The notes: generated by a model from the letters alone, not told the origin. A stretch of DNA of 64,000 bases from Desulfosporosinus orientis DSM 765 (GCF_000235605.1 NC_016584.1:5209151-5273150); one strand, 5' to 3'. Positions 53,760 through 62,857 are shown, numbered from the stretch's first letter. Numbers and translations: made by a program.

Positions 53760-53850
53760 ATTACACCTCCCATGCCTAGACTCGCCATTGCAGGTCGGTT
53801 ATATGTAAACCTGTTAAACACCTGATACGAGCGGTTGCGGTGAGAAGTCA
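53760..53850 (-). ncRNA. L21 leader (autoregulatory rplU leader RNA)
   Basis: Minus-strand leader with GTGGTGACTTCTCACCGC, ACCGCTCGTATCAGGTGTTTAA and GGCGAGTCTAGGCATGGGAGGTG directly before rplU. This recalls the Rfam L21 leader of Firmicutes, which ends in a similar GGCGAGTC...ATGGGAGGTG segment. Identified from memory of that motif only. Ends approximate. Confidence 0.65.
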
Positions 53851-54154
53851 CCACATTTAGTTATTTTAGCATTTAAGCACTTTAGTTGTCAATGGTTATT
53901 CGCTTAAGTGTTCATCTCATATAAGGTTAATTATATGATCTTGCTCAATTTCTTTCTCTCAGATTCAAGAAAAAGTTAATCGAGACATTTTAACATTTTT
54001 GTAACATATCAGCGAATCAAGGTTACAAAAATAGTATATCTTAATCATACTGATTTTTTTGCCGAAAATGTATGATCGATTTTCAAATGTCTTAAAAGGA
54101 ATAATCCAGTTTTAAAAGAATAGTAATACCATAAACTGTAAGGAGAGATATTAT

Positions 54155-54277
54155 ATGCCATGGAAGCAATATAAAGAATCGCCTTTCCATTTGCCTACTC
54201 GTCAAGAAGTCATCATTATCGCTGCTTCAGTTGTGGTTTGCTCAATAATTATAACTTATTTTGTGCTGACTAAATAG
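54155..54277 (+). CDS. Small single-pass membrane protein, 40 aa
   Basis: ATG at 54155 with AAGGAGAG 8 nt upstream, ending TAG. The product starts MPWKQYKESPFHLPTRQE and continues into one hydrophobic helix (VIIIAASVVVCSIIITYFVL) before TK. No family recognised. The good ribosome binding site and clean helix suggest a real gene. No operon partner: the next plus-strand gene starts 290 nt later. Confidence 0.55.
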   Translation: MPWKQYKESPFHLPTRQEVIIIAASVVVCSIIITYFVLTK

Positions 54278-54565
54278 CGCTCTAAACCTACTTTACTCGC
54301 TTAGCTAACTCCATGTTGCCTCGCCCAGTTACCTTTTGACCAATCTTGATGGCAAAAACAAAAACAACCAAAACCGTAAAAGTATAAATAAAGGAAATCG
54401 CCGTAAGTCTACATTCACGCCCGCCAAGGGCTTATTTTTATACCTTCATTAGTATACTATTATTTGGCTAAAAATCTGTTCTAAAAGCTAATGCATTTTT
54501 CGCGCAGAAAAAGAAGGATTTTAACCAATAATTCGAGAAAGTAACAGAAAAGGAGGGAATCCATC
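54278..54565. other. Intergenic region, possible remnant on the minus strand
   Basis: No intact gene. On the minus strand, 54288-54425 is an open stretch of about 43 codons with a hydrophobic helix and a Lys/Arg end ([12 protein letters not shown], stop), but no start codon or ribosome binding site. It may be the tail of a lost membrane-protein gene or chance. Confidence 0.3.
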
Positions 54566-56470
54566 TTGCTAATAACAAAGAAAAACTTTTTTCTAGCTTT
54601 TTTTCTAATGATTCTATTAATTTTTACCTATGTTCCTTCAGTAAGTGCTTCTTCTGCTTCCACCGATCGGATAGCGGGTTATGATCGATATCTAACTGCC
54701 GTTAAAGTAAGTCAAAACGGCTGGCCGGATGGTGCAAGTACAGCGATTCTGGCCCTCGGCGATGATTTCCCGGATGCTTTAAGTGCCGGACCCTTAGCCC
54801 AAAAATACAATGCTCCGATTCTATTAACCAGTACCTATCAGTTAAATAGCGATACAGCCACTGAATTAAAACGCCTTAACGTAAAAAAAGTGTACATCAT
54901 AGGGGGATATGCCGTCGTTTCTAAAGATGTAGAACGACAGATTTCTATGATGGGCATCGCTGCGGTTCGCATCTCTGGACAAGATCGCTATGAAACATCC
55001 TTAAAAGTAGCCCAAGAAGTAGGAGTAAGCCAAGGGATTTTTGCCACCAATGGTTTAACCTTTGCCGATGCCCTGTCAGTCGGTCCCATTGCCGCAGCTC
55101 TAAAGATGCCTATCTTACTTGTCCCGCCCAAAGATCTAACTCCCGTCCAAAAGGATTTTTTGAGTAAAAGCAATATCCCCGTCAGCTATATTCTTGTCGG
55201 CCGAGAAATTAGCAACAATGTCGTTTACCAATTTCCAAACTACGAAATCATTTACGGATCAAACCCTTATGAGAGAAATATCAACCTTATCAATCGCTTT
55301 AAAGACAGTCTGGATCTAAACACAATCTATGTTGCCACCGGCGAGCTATTCCCGGATGCTCTGGCCGCATCCGCTCTGATCCAAAAGAACAAGAACGCAC
55401 TGATTTTACTTCAAGGAGATTCTATTCCCTACCCAGCCCAGAACTTTATAAGCTCAAAACTTATTTCCAACTTCATAATATTAGGCGGTACAAGTGTTAT
55501 CAGCGGTTCTACCGAATCAAAGCTCTCTGATTTACCAGCAGAAATTACATCAGTGGATAACATCAGCGACAGCATTGAAGAACAGCAAAAATATGATCCT
55601 CCTAAGACAGTAACCGTTACGACAACAAATGGCACAACGGAAGAAGTCCCGGTGACTTGGTCTCTATCTTCAGTGCGCACCCTAAAGTCAGGAACCTACA
55701 AATTTGAAGGCAAGATAGACAATTACAGTGATCCGGTCTACCTAAACTTAACCATCCAACCTAAAGTAAGCAAAGTCAATAACATCACGGCGGAAATAAT
55801 TATCGGCGACACTTATAGTTTTCCTGATACAGTGGATGCCCTCATGAGTGACGGCAGTACAGAAACCTATCCCGTCACTTGGAACAGTAAGGTTGTCCCT
55901 GTTAATAAAGCAGGCACTTACACCTTTCAAGGAACCATCGAGGGCTTGACGCAAAAAGTTAGTCTAAGCCTCAAGGTTTCCGAAGATGCTAAAATCACTT
56001 TTGCAGACCCAGAGTTATATACGGCCATAAGACACAAGTTGCACAAAAGCAGCAGTAAATCTATCTACAAAAGCGATGCCCTTGATGTCACTTCGTTATT
56101 TATTCGCAGTGAAGGAATTACCAATTTATCCGGTTTAGAATACTTTTCTAACCTGAAAACCTTAGATCTCAGCCATAACACCCTTACCAATATCGCTCCC
56201 CTGAGTAAGCTGACCAAGCTTCAGACCCTAAAGCTGCATGATACCGAGATTAAAGATGTCAATGCTATAAAGGACCTGACTTCACTCACCTATCTCGATA
56301 TTACTGATAATTTTATTACAAATTTTACATCTTTAAAAAATTTGACGAACCTAACCACTCTTTATCTGTCCGATAACGAGCCCTTCACCCCGGATGACAA
56401 CTACACTCCCGACTACAGTCCCATCAGGGCCTATTACGACGACCTGGACAAAAAAGACTTTAGCTTATAA
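54566..56470 (+). CDS. Secreted CWB2 / Ig-like / leucine-rich-repeat surface protein
   Basis: 634 aa. Start TTG with GGAGGG 9 nt upstream. Signal peptide (residues 1-28, ending PSVSASSAS). Three CWB2 wall-binding repeats fill about 35-330 (LGDDFPDALSAGPLAQK, NGLTFADALSVGPIAA, TGELFPDALAASALIQK). Two bacterial Ig-like (Big_4-type) modules follow at about 340-475, sharing VTTTNGTTEEVPVTW and ALMSDGSTETYPVTW. The C-terminus has leucine-rich repeats (ITNLSGLEYFSNLKTLDLS, LSKLTKLQTLKLHDTE, LKNLTNLTTLYLSD), like internalin-type LRR. Probably a wall-attached binding protein. No sortase motif is seen, consistent with CWB2 attachment. Confidence 0.85.
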   Translation: MLITKKNFFLAFFLMILLIFTYVPSVSASSASTDRIAGYDRYLTAVKVSQNGWPDGASTAILALGDDFPDALSAGPLAQKYNAPILLTSTYQLNSDTATELKRLNVKKVYIIGGYAVVSKDVERQISMMGIAAVRISGQDRYETSLKVAQEVGVSQGIFATNGLTFADALSVGPIAAALKMPILLVPPKDLTPVQKDFLSKSNIPVSYILVGREISNNVVYQFPNYEIIYGSNPYERNINLINRFKDSLDLNTIYVATGELFPDALAASALIQKNKNALILLQGDSIPYPAQNFISSKLISNFIILGGTSVISGSTESKLSDLPAEITSVDNISDSIEEQQKYDPPKTVTVTTTNGTTEEVPVTWSLSSVRTLKSGTYKFEGKIDNYSDPVYLNLTIQPKVSKVNNITAEIIIGDTYSFPDTVDALMSDGSTETYPVTWNSKVVPVNKAGTYTFQGTIEGLTQKVSLSLKVSEDAKITFADPELYTAIRHKLHKSSSKSIYKSDALDVTSLFIRSEGITNLSGLEYFSNLKTLDLSHNTLTNIAPLSKLTKLQTLKLHDTEIKDVNAIKDLTSLTYLDITDNFITNFTSLKNLTNLTTLYLSDNEPFTPDDNYTPDYSPIRAYYDDLDKKDFSL

Positions 56471-56520
56471 ACCTCTGATTCATTACCTTATATTATGACT
56501 TCCCTTGTAGTTAATATTGA

Positions 56521-56566
56521 AAAGTAATCTCTGATTGCCCGCCGGCTTTCAGAGATTACTTTTTCC
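56521..56566 (+). terminator. Terminator downstream of the LRR surface protein
   Basis: AAGTAATCTCTGA/TCAGAGATTACTT stem around a GC-rich loop, followed by TTTCC on the plus strand. Confidence 0.85.
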
Positions 56567-56642
56567 TTGGATCACTAATATGGTACAATAGCTAGGCCCA
56601 TAGCAGAATTCAAACAGCATAATAAAGGGGGAAATTTGAGTT

Positions 56643-57220
56643 TTGGTATCATTAATTGCCATTATTATCTATATGATCGGTATGATAGGAATCGGTTATT
56701 ATTCCTACAAACGCACCACTGATCAGTCTGATTACATGCTGGGGGGACGAAATCTCGGCCCTGCCGTAACCGCCTTAAGCGCAGGGGCCTCTGATATGAG
56801 TGGTTGGCTCATGTTGGGACTTCCAGGCGCCATTTCACCCAAGGAATTAGTGCCTCTTGGATCGTCATCGGCCTTACGCTTGGTGCTTATTGCAACTGGC
56901 TCTTTGTGGCAACCCGTTTACGCGCCTACACTGAGCTAGCCGATAATTCCATTACAATCCCTGCCTATATTGGCAATCGATTCGAAGACAGTTCAAGAAT
57001 CCTGAGGCTTGTATCAAGTCTTGTCATTATTATCTTTTTTACATTTTATGTTTCTTCAAGGCTTGTTTCCGGAGCGGTATTATTTCAAAACTCCTTTAAT
57101 GTAGATTACTTTGTAGGACTGTGGATTGTGGGAGGAGTCGTAGTCGCTTTTACACTTTTCGGCGGTTTTCTGGCTGTAAGCATCACGGATTTTGTCCGAC
57201 GTTTTCTTAAAAAAAATTAA
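56643..57220 (+). pseudogene. putP: Broken sodium/proline symporter (PutP-like)
   Basis: The first about 70 codons read as an SSS-family symporter N-terminus ([53 protein letters not shown]). Near 56845-56855 the match moves to another frame ([40 protein letters not shown]...) and continues to FGGFLAVSITDF, then stops after RRFLKKN. About 180 of the usual about 490 residues are represented. So there is one frameshift and loss of the C-terminal two thirds. A hairpin with T-tail (57219-57270) follows at once. It suggests loss of proline or betaine-type sodium symport. Confidence 0.88.
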
Positions 57221-57272
57221 AGGGACGGTTATTGGTCCACACTACCTTGTGGAACAACAACCATCCCTTTCT
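57219..57272. terminator. Hairpin terminator after the broken putP
   Basis: AAAGGGACGGTT/AACCATCCCTTT outer stem (one mismatch) with an inner GGTCCAC/GTGGAAC stem, flanked by A and T runs on both sides. Can serve both the plus-strand remnant and the convergent secreted-protein gene. Confidence 0.75.
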
Positions 57273-57294
57273 ATTTTAAGTTGTTTTTGCAACT

Positions 57295-58236
57295 CTATTT
57301 CTTGCCAAACATAACTTCCACCTTATTAATTTCACCTTTCGGCTGGTCTCCAGTGATTACAAGATCTCCTTCGACAACAAAGTTCCCATGAGAATTCTGA
57401 ATGTCTCCCTCAAGATTCCATTTCGGCCAAATTGAGTCTCCCGTTAGGACAGAATCACCTATCTCTTGGCCATTAACTTTTATATTCTCAAGTTTTACCA
57501 CCGAATCCTCTTCTCGATTTAAGACCATAAACTGAATGGCATCAAAATCTGCATCCTTACGGGTATCATACTCTGCTCTATACTCATATTCAGCGTTTAA
57601 TTCTACCCATACTTTCCCGTCCTCTGAATCATAGCCAAAACGAAATCTATTTCGTTCTTCCCACTCTCCGTATGGATTCTCATCATCCGTTGTCCTGCCC
57701 CGATAGAAGTCAATCTGGGCACGATTGGTTGTGCCAAGCTTCTCTTGAGAGTTTGTCAAATAAACCTCTGAACCGCTGGCTAAGTTATTAAAATTCAAGA
57801 ACCTAACTGCGCCATAGGTTGTGTCCAGATCCCTGTTTGTAGCATAAAGATCTATGGATTTTGTTTCATCAGCCTCTTCCAGACCTTCAATAGAATAATT
57901 CAGGCGTTTTACAATATTTCCTCCGCGATTAATAACGTTAATAATTACCGTATCTCCATTGGCAAAACTTCCGTTTTCTTCTTCACTTGCTAGTTGGTAA
58001 TCAAATACCGGGTTATTATCAATGATTTTAACAATCTTGCCCTCTCCGTCGTTCCCTTGCAGTTTAACCTCAAACCGGCTCCACTTAGCATTTATATGCC
58101 CGTTATAAAAGCTGTTGACATTTCCATAGTGCTTAACTTTTATAAAGTCATCCTTTCCCTTCGCTTGAACTGCTGATGGAAACACTAAAAGAGGAACTAA
58201 TACCATAGGCACCAATCTCGAAATAGACTTTTTCAC
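57295..58236 (-). CDS. Secreted protein of unknown function, 313 aa
   Basis: GTG start with GAGGGGG upstream. Clear signal peptide (residues 1-25, ending PSAVQA before KGKDDF). The mature protein is rich in D, E, N, Y and predicted beta strand, with no cysteine, membrane helix or repeat. It contains RFRFGYDSEDGKVWVELNAEYEYRAEYDTRKDADF near residue 195 and ends in a strand VVEGDLVITGDQPKGEINKVEVMFGKK. I do not recognise a family. Composition suggests an extracellular beta-sandwich, perhaps Ca2+- or sugar-binding. Neighbours (DUF5667 protein, broken putP) give no function. Confidence 0.75.
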   Translation of the reverse strand: MKKSISRLVPMVLVPLLVFPSAVQAKGKDDFIKVKHYGNVNSFYNGHINAKWSRFEVKLQGNDGEGKIVKIIDNNPVFDYQLASEEENGSFANGDTVIINVINRGGNIVKRLNYSIEGLEEADETKSIDLYATNRDLDTTYGAVRFLNFNNLASGSEVYLTNSQEKLGTTNRAQIDFYRGRTTDDENPYGEWEERNRFRFGYDSEDGKVWVELNAEYEYRAEYDTRKDADFDAIQFMVLNREEDSVVKLENIKVNGQEIGDSVLTGDSIWPKWNLEGDIQNSHGNFVVEGDLVITGDQPKGEINKVEVMFGKK

Positions 58237-58449
58237 ACTTATACCCCCTCAAAATCATACAAGGCCGGCTTCCAATGATTATATTTAGCCTCTATAATAA
58301 ATACTTCGAATTTTACAAAGTCTTTAGTGGGGGCACGGGAATTATATTTCCATAAAAATCCAACAAAATAAGATAGCGATCCTCAAATTTTTCTTAATTC
58401 TTAAATATTTCTATTATTTATGACATTATTTAGAAAAAATTTTTTATCT

Positions 58450-59844
58450 TTACTTACTTCCAGATTTGCCTCCTGATTTGCTTCCAGATTTGCCCCCAGA
58501 TTTTCCTTCTGACTTACTTGAGGATTTATCGCTTTTTTTATTCTCAGTGGATGTCTTTTCTTGAGTTTTATCTCCCTCCTGATCTTGAACAGAGCTATTT
58601 ACGCTTGAATCCTTTTCTAATAAAGTACTCTCTATCTCAGGTAAAGTACTCTCTATCTCAGGCTGAGGCTTTATTTCTTCTTGCTGTTTTTGTTCAGCTT
58701 TTGGCTCTTCTTTAGTAGTGGTTATTTTATCATTTTTTTTAGCATCATCACTTAACTGTCCTTGATGATCCTGCTGCTTAGTCTCTAATTTCCCTTGAAC
58801 TTCGGCTTTTTTAGTTTCTGTAGTTCCTTTATTTTTAGTTTCGTCCTTTTGTACATTTGATTTTAAACTTACTTTAGAGGCGGTATCCGTTAAAGTATTT
58901 GTTGTTAAAGCCATCGCTTTAACTGCCGTATCCCCAGCAACTACTTCCGTTTCTGCAGTCTCCTCTGAAGTCTCCTCCTGCTGGTCAAGGGTTTCATCAA
59001 GGTTTTCCAGAGCGGCTTGGTCCTCTTCGCTCAATTCACTGTCCTCTATCCCTTTGGTTGCCTTCCTTAATTCTTTAGCAACTTTTAGTTGATCCTTTTT
59101 TTCCATCTTAGCAATACTTTTTTCCATAGAACGAACAACATTTAATGCTACCTTTTGAGCGGCCTGAGGCGGTAATTTATCCAACAGCCCGCCTAGGGTT
59201 TGAATATTTTTAGCATGAGTTTGACTCAATGCGGTCTCCAGCTTTTGAGTCACTTCAGAATCCGTATCAGTCAGGGAAGCCAGAAAAGCCTGGGCTTGAG
59301 TTAATTTTTCCGAATACGCTGTCAGGGCACCTTCAGCTTCTTCAGTATCCCCCTTCGCGATCATTGCACTGGCTTCTGCCATCCGCTCTAAGGCTTGTTC
59401 CTCTAAAAGCTCCGTTTTCTTTTCAGGATCAAAGGTCAGTGCTACTTGAAGTTTTTCAATCAATGTTGTCAGCCAATAAAAGGGAGAATCCGGCAAGGTC
59501 CCTGGTGCAACAACATCTCCGTTTTCATCAACTGCCGGCGGAATATCTTCATCACCAGTATCAGAGCTGTCGGAATCGGAAGTTTCCCCAGCATCAGTTC
59601 CTGCGGTATCTCCAGTCTCTGTGCTGCCTTCTGTCCCATCAATTGCCTCCGTATCCGTATTAACAACATCATCCGGATTTGAAGCACTTACGTCTGCCAT
59701 CTCCGCACCAGAGTCAGTTCCCAAGCTTTCTGCAACTGTACTCTGATCGGCGGCTGTCTCAGCCAGGGCAAGGGGGGCATACAAAGGCATAACACAGAGT
59801 GCTAGGGTCAATATTATGGCCAATCTCTTGTTTAACATAGTCAT
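58450..59844 (-). CDS. Secreted DUF5667 protein with low-complexity Ser/Lys/Gly tail
   Basis: 464 aa from ATG at 59844 (AAGGAG 5 nt upstream). Signal peptide ends near ALAETAAD. Residues 30-110 are acidic D/S/T/G-rich linker. Residues 110-270 are a helical DUF5667 domain (LPDSPFYWLTTLIEKLQVALTFDPEKK, ALERMAEASAMIAKGDTEEAEGAL, SMEKSIAKMEKKDQ). Residues 280-440 are charged E/K/Q/T low-complexity sequence. The C-terminal about 25 residues repeat GGKSGSKS units. DUF5667 proteins are exported and uncharacterised. The basic tail could hold it to teichoic acids or DNA. Confidence 0.8.
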   Translation of the reverse strand: MTMLNKRLAIILTLALCVMPLYAPLALAETAADQSTVAESLGTDSGAEMADVSASNPDDVVNTDTEAIDGTEGSTETGDTAGTDAGETSDSDSSDTGDEDIPPAVDENGDVVAPGTLPDSPFYWLTTLIEKLQVALTFDPEKKTELLEEQALERMAEASAMIAKGDTEEAEGALTAYSEKLTQAQAFLASLTDTDSEVTQKLETALSQTHAKNIQTLGGLLDKLPPQAAQKVALNVVRSMEKSIAKMEKKDQLKVAKELRKATKGIEDSELSEEDQAALENLDETLDQQEETSEETAETEVVAGDTAVKAMALTTNTLTDTASKVSLKSNVQKDETKNKGTTETKKAEVQGKLETKQQDHQGQLSDDAKKNDKITTTKEEPKAEQKQQEEIKPQPEIESTLPEIESTLLEKDSSVNSSVQDQEGDKTQEKTSTENKKSDKSSSKSEGKSGGKSGSKSGGKSGSK

Positions 59845-60081
59845 CTTCACTCCTTATAACCTCAACTATCAAGCTTTTTTGCATTATACTACTCAGCAAA
59901 AGCCCTCAACAAGCATATTTTTTAATATTGGGACAAAAGGACTAGAAATTGAGTACATTAAACCCAGCCCAAAGTGTTAAAATATAAAAATTAACTATAA
60001 TTTTTTAGTTACATTTAAAGGAAAAAGCAAATTGAAAAAGAACTATAGGATAATAAATATCATAAGTGGAGAAAACGCATC

Positions 60082-60798
60082 GTGAAAAAACTACTTATCA
60101 TTAAAACCGGCACAACCTTTCCATCCATTCTCAAAGATCACGGGGATTTTGAGGACTTCATTATTAACCGCATTGGAACTATACCCTACTCCAGTTATTG
60201 CATCTGGTCGGTCTATAAGCATGAACCTCCGCCGGATTTAGTTGATATTGCCGGCATCATCATAACGGGCTCCCACGCCATGGTCTCAGATTTTGAGGAC
60301 TGGAATGTGAGGCTTTCAGACTGGCTAAGGGAAAATTTACACATGGCCATTCCTACCTTGGGAATATGTTATGGGCATCAGCTTCTTTGCCAGGCATTAG
60401 GCGGACAAGTCACCTATCATCCACAAGGAAAAGAAATCGGAACCGTTCAAATTCAGCAAACGGAAGCGGGTAAAAATGATCCCTTATTTTCCGTTCTCCC
60501 CAGCACATTTTTGGGGCATGTTACCCATGCTCAAACCATCCTCAACCTTCCTCCAGGAGCACACATCCTGGCTAATAATGATTTTGAGGAGCATCACGCC
60601 TTTGCACTCCATGATACCATTTGGGGGGTCCAGTTCCACCCGGAATTTGATGCTGCCATTACACAGGCCTACATTAAAGAACAAGAATCCAGCTTAATTT
60701 CAGAAGGATATGCCGTTGAAAGTATCAAGAATTCCGTAACAGACCATTCATTTGGCAGATTACTATTTCAGCGCTTCCTTGAGATTAGCAACCTTTAA
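60082..60798 (+). CDS. Class I glutamine amidotransferase (GMP-synthase-like domain)
   Basis: 238 aa stand-alone GATase. GTG start with GTGGAG about 10 nt upstream. Nucleophile Cys in TLGICYGHQLLCQALGG near residue 95, catalytic His-Glu in WGVQFHPEFDAAI near 190. No synthetase domain follows. Such stand-alone proteins (YfeJ-like or GguA/PuuD neighbours) may act in gamma-glutamyl hydrolysis or with an unlinked partner. Monocistronic by context, 350 nt before amtB. Substrate unknown. Confidence 0.88.
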   Translation: MKKLLIIKTGTTFPSILKDHGDFEDFIINRIGTIPYSSYCIWSVYKHEPPPDLVDIAGIIITGSHAMVSDFEDWNVRLSDWLRENLHMAIPTLGICYGHQLLCQALGGQVTYHPQGKEIGTVQIQQTEAGKNDPLFSVLPSTFLGHVTHAQTILNLPPGAHILANNDFEEHHAFALHDTIWGVQFHPEFDAAITQAYIKEQESSLISEGYAVESIKNSVTDHSFGRLLFQRFLEISNL

Positions 60799-60865
60799 TA
60801 ATCTCTATGTCTATCTCTGTCTACATCTTTATCTTTACTTTTTCCTTTGCCAATGAGCTTGGATC

Positions 60866-60898
60866 AGAGAATTGTACTTAATTAGATTTAAATTCTCT
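60866..60898. promoter_or_regulatory. Inverted repeat upstream of amtB
   Basis: AGAGAATT at 60866-60873 and its complement AATTCTCT at 60891-60898, with overlapping TTGTA/TACAA, about 250 bp before amtB. Candidate operator. Spacing does not fit the GlnR box (TGTNAN7TNACA). Confidence 0.35.
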
Positions 60899-61019
60899 AC
60901 AATTATGAATACAAAATTCATGCAAAAAACCTATTCCCCAAATCCAAAAGAAGTGCTACTATAATATCAACCCGTTGAACATTCCGAAGTTCACTAGATC
61001 AAATGTTTTGAGGTCAATG

Positions 61020-61053
61020 ATGCCCTCAGGGAAACCTGAGGGCATTTCTCTTT
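61020..61053 (+). terminator. First leader terminator upstream of amtB
   Basis: Perfect 11-bp stem ATGCCCTCAGG/CCTGAGGGCAT with GAAA loop, then TTCTCTTT. Just upstream TTGAGG (61008-61013) can pair with part of the left arm (CCCTCA), a possible competing antiterminator. Lies about 100 nt before the amtB start. Confidence 0.8.
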
Positions 61054-61068
61054 ATAAGGCTCGGCAAT

Positions 61069-61115
61069 GGCGCCTGTGAGTAGAAGTACTGCTGCTCATT
61101 AGGCGCTTTTTGTTT
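61069..61115 (+). terminator. Second leader terminator upstream of amtB
   Basis: GCGCCT...GAG/CTC...AGGCGC imperfect stem followed by TTTTTGTTT, ending 35 nt before the amtB start codon. In tandem with the hairpin at 61020-61053, so amtB transcription starting upstream must pass two terminators. Confidence 0.75.
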
Positions 61116-61150
61116 AACATAAAATTTTAAATTTGAAAGGAGTAAGAACG

Positions 61151-62500
61151 ATGAAAACAAGAACACCCTTACTAAAAAAAGGAATTATTCTAGGTCTGAT
61201 AACCGCACTTTTTCTTTCCATTCCTGGAATCGCCTTAGGCGCTGACCCTAGCGTTGAAAGCAACGCCGTTGCCATTGATACCGTCTGGACTCTGGTCGCC
61301 GGATTTTTAGTCTTCTTTATGCAAGCTGGATTTGCTATGGTTGAAGCAGGATTTACTCGTGCAAAGAACGCCGGGAATATTATTATGAAAAATTTAATGG
61401 ACTTTGCAATTGGATCTCTCATCTACTGGCTATTAGGATTCGCTATCATGTTTGGTATTGATAAAGCCGGACTTATCGGCACCACAGGCTTTGGGCTGTC
61501 GGACTCATTTGAACACTTAGGTCTGTCCATTCCCCTTCCTGCCTTCCTTCTCTTCCAAACCGTATTTGCTGCAACAGCAGCGACCATTGTTTCAGGGGCT
61601 ATGGCAGAACGAACTAAATTTATATCCTATATCATTTACAGTTTTGTAATCAGTGCAGTTATCTATCCTGTAGTCGGACACTGGATCTGGGGCGGCGGCT
61701 GGTTAGCCGAACGAGGTATGATTGACTTTGCAGGATCCACCGTTGTTCACTCTGTCGGAGGATGGGCTGCATTAATTGGTGCCATACTGATCGGACCACG
61801 GGTAGGCAAGTACGACAAAGACGGAAAATCCCATGCCATCCCGGGACACAATATTACCCTCGGCGCTCTGGGAGTCTTTATCCTCTGGTTTGGCTGGTTT
61901 GGTTTTAACCCCGGGAGTACACTTTCCGGAACAAGTCCTGACATTGGTGCTATCGCTTTAAACACAAACCTTGCAGCAGCTGCAGGTGCCACAGTAACTA
62001 TGATTGTGACTTGGATCAAATATAAGAAACCTGATGTTTCCTTAACCTTAAACGGTGCTTTAGCAGGTCTGGTAGCCATTACGGCTGGATGTTTAGCTGT
62101 CAGCCCTGTGGGTGCAGCCATCATCGGAGCCTTAGCAGGAGTCTTAATCGTTTTCTCTGTGGAATTTATTGATCTGGTTCTCAAGATTGACGACCCGGTC
62201 GGAGCTATTTCCGTCCATGGTGTCTGCGGATGTTTTGGTACAGTGATGGTTGGTTTCTTCGCAGTAGACGGCGGCCTCTTTTATGGCGGCGGAACGGCTT
62301 TATTAGTAACGCAAATCATCGGTGTTGTTTCCGTCTTCATCTGGACAGCCGCAACGGCCCTCGTACTCTTCGGAGCCATCAAAGCAACTCTGGGCTTACG
62401 AGTTACTGAAGAAGAAGAAGTTAAAGGTCTTGACCTGGGTGAACACGGCATGGAAGCCTATTCGGGCTTTGAAATGAAAGCACCGTCAGTCAATATCTAA
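61151..62500 (+). CDS. amtB: Ammonium transporter AmtB
   Basis: 449 aa from ATG at 61151 (AAAGGAG 8 nt upstream). Cleaved N-terminal signal (FLSIPGIALGA) then 11 membrane helices. Family motifs: GFLVFFMQAGFAMVEAGFTRAKN near residue 45, DFAGSTVVHSVGGWAALIGA near 195 (pore His), FNPGSTLSG, and DDPVGAISVHGVCGCFGTVMVG near 345 (second pore His). Conducts NH3/NH4+ inward and is gated by the PII protein encoded next. Read with glnK (18 nt apart). Two hairpin terminators stand in its leader. Confidence 0.96.
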   Translation: MKTRTPLLKKGIILGLITALFLSIPGIALGADPSVESNAVAIDTVWTLVAGFLVFFMQAGFAMVEAGFTRAKNAGNIIMKNLMDFAIGSLIYWLLGFAIMFGIDKAGLIGTTGFGLSDSFEHLGLSIPLPAFLLFQTVFAATAATIVSGAMAERTKFISYIIYSFVISAVIYPVVGHWIWGGGWLAERGMIDFAGSTVVHSVGGWAALIGAILIGPRVGKYDKDGKSHAIPGHNITLGALGVFILWFGWFGFNPGSTLSGTSPDIGAIALNTNLAAAAGATVTMIVTWIKYKKPDVSLTLNGALAGLVAITAGCLAVSPVGAAIIGALAGVLIVFSVEFIDLVLKIDDPVGAISVHGVCGCFGTVMVGFFAVDGGLFYGGGTALLVTQIIGVVSVFIWTAATALVLFGAIKATLGLRVTEEEEVKGLDLGEHGMEAYSGFEMKAPSVNI

Positions 62501-62518
62501 GAAACGTAAGGATTGATT

Positions 62519-62857
62519 ATGAAAATCATCGAATGTATTGTTCGACCGTCAAAGGTAGCCGCTATTCAGCGCTCCCTCAGCGGATATGGAGTTAGAGGGA
62601 TGACGTTAACCAATGTACTGGGCTGTGGTTCACAAAAAGGCATCACCGAATTCTACCGTGGCTACTCCATAACCAATGACTTTTTCATCAAGACAAAGAT
62701 CGAATTATTAGTTGCCGATGAAGTAGTCCATTACCTTGTTGAAGTGATTAATACCATCGCTAATACCGGTGAACCCGGCGACGGCAAAGTCTTTATCTCG
62801 AATATCGAGAATGCTGTCAGAATCCGCTCCTTTGAATGTGGCAACATGGTCATTTAA
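62519..62857 (+). CDS. glnK: PII signalling protein GlnK-like
   Basis: 112 aa from ATG at 62519. An in-frame TTG 6 nt upstream is possible. PII family: MKIIECIVRPSKVAAIQRSL, GCGSQKGITEFYRG entering the T-loop, KTKIELLVADE, and NTGEPGDGKVFI for ATP binding. Where GlnB/GlnK have the uridylylated Tyr51 in YRGAEY, this protein reads YRGYSI, with tyrosine shifted by two positions, so canonical GlnD-type modification is doubtful. It probably blocks AmtB in response to ATP/ADP and 2-oxoglutarate. It directly follows amtB, the usual pair. Confidence 0.93.
   Translation: MKIIECIVRPSKVAAIQRSLSGYGVRGMTLTNVLGCGSQKGITEFYRGYSITNDFFIKTKIELLVADEVVHYLVEVINTIANTGEPGDGKVFISNIENAVRIRSFECGNMVI

Noticed and set aside
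56804-57220. Second PutP-like frame as an independent gene
   Set aside because: It continues the same symporter sequence as the frame starting at 56643, so the two are one frameshifted pseudogene.
61020-61115. ANTAR-type dual-hexaloop target upstream of amtB
   Set aside because: The loops are GAAA and irregular, without the A1/G4 hexaloop pattern. Called tandem terminators only.
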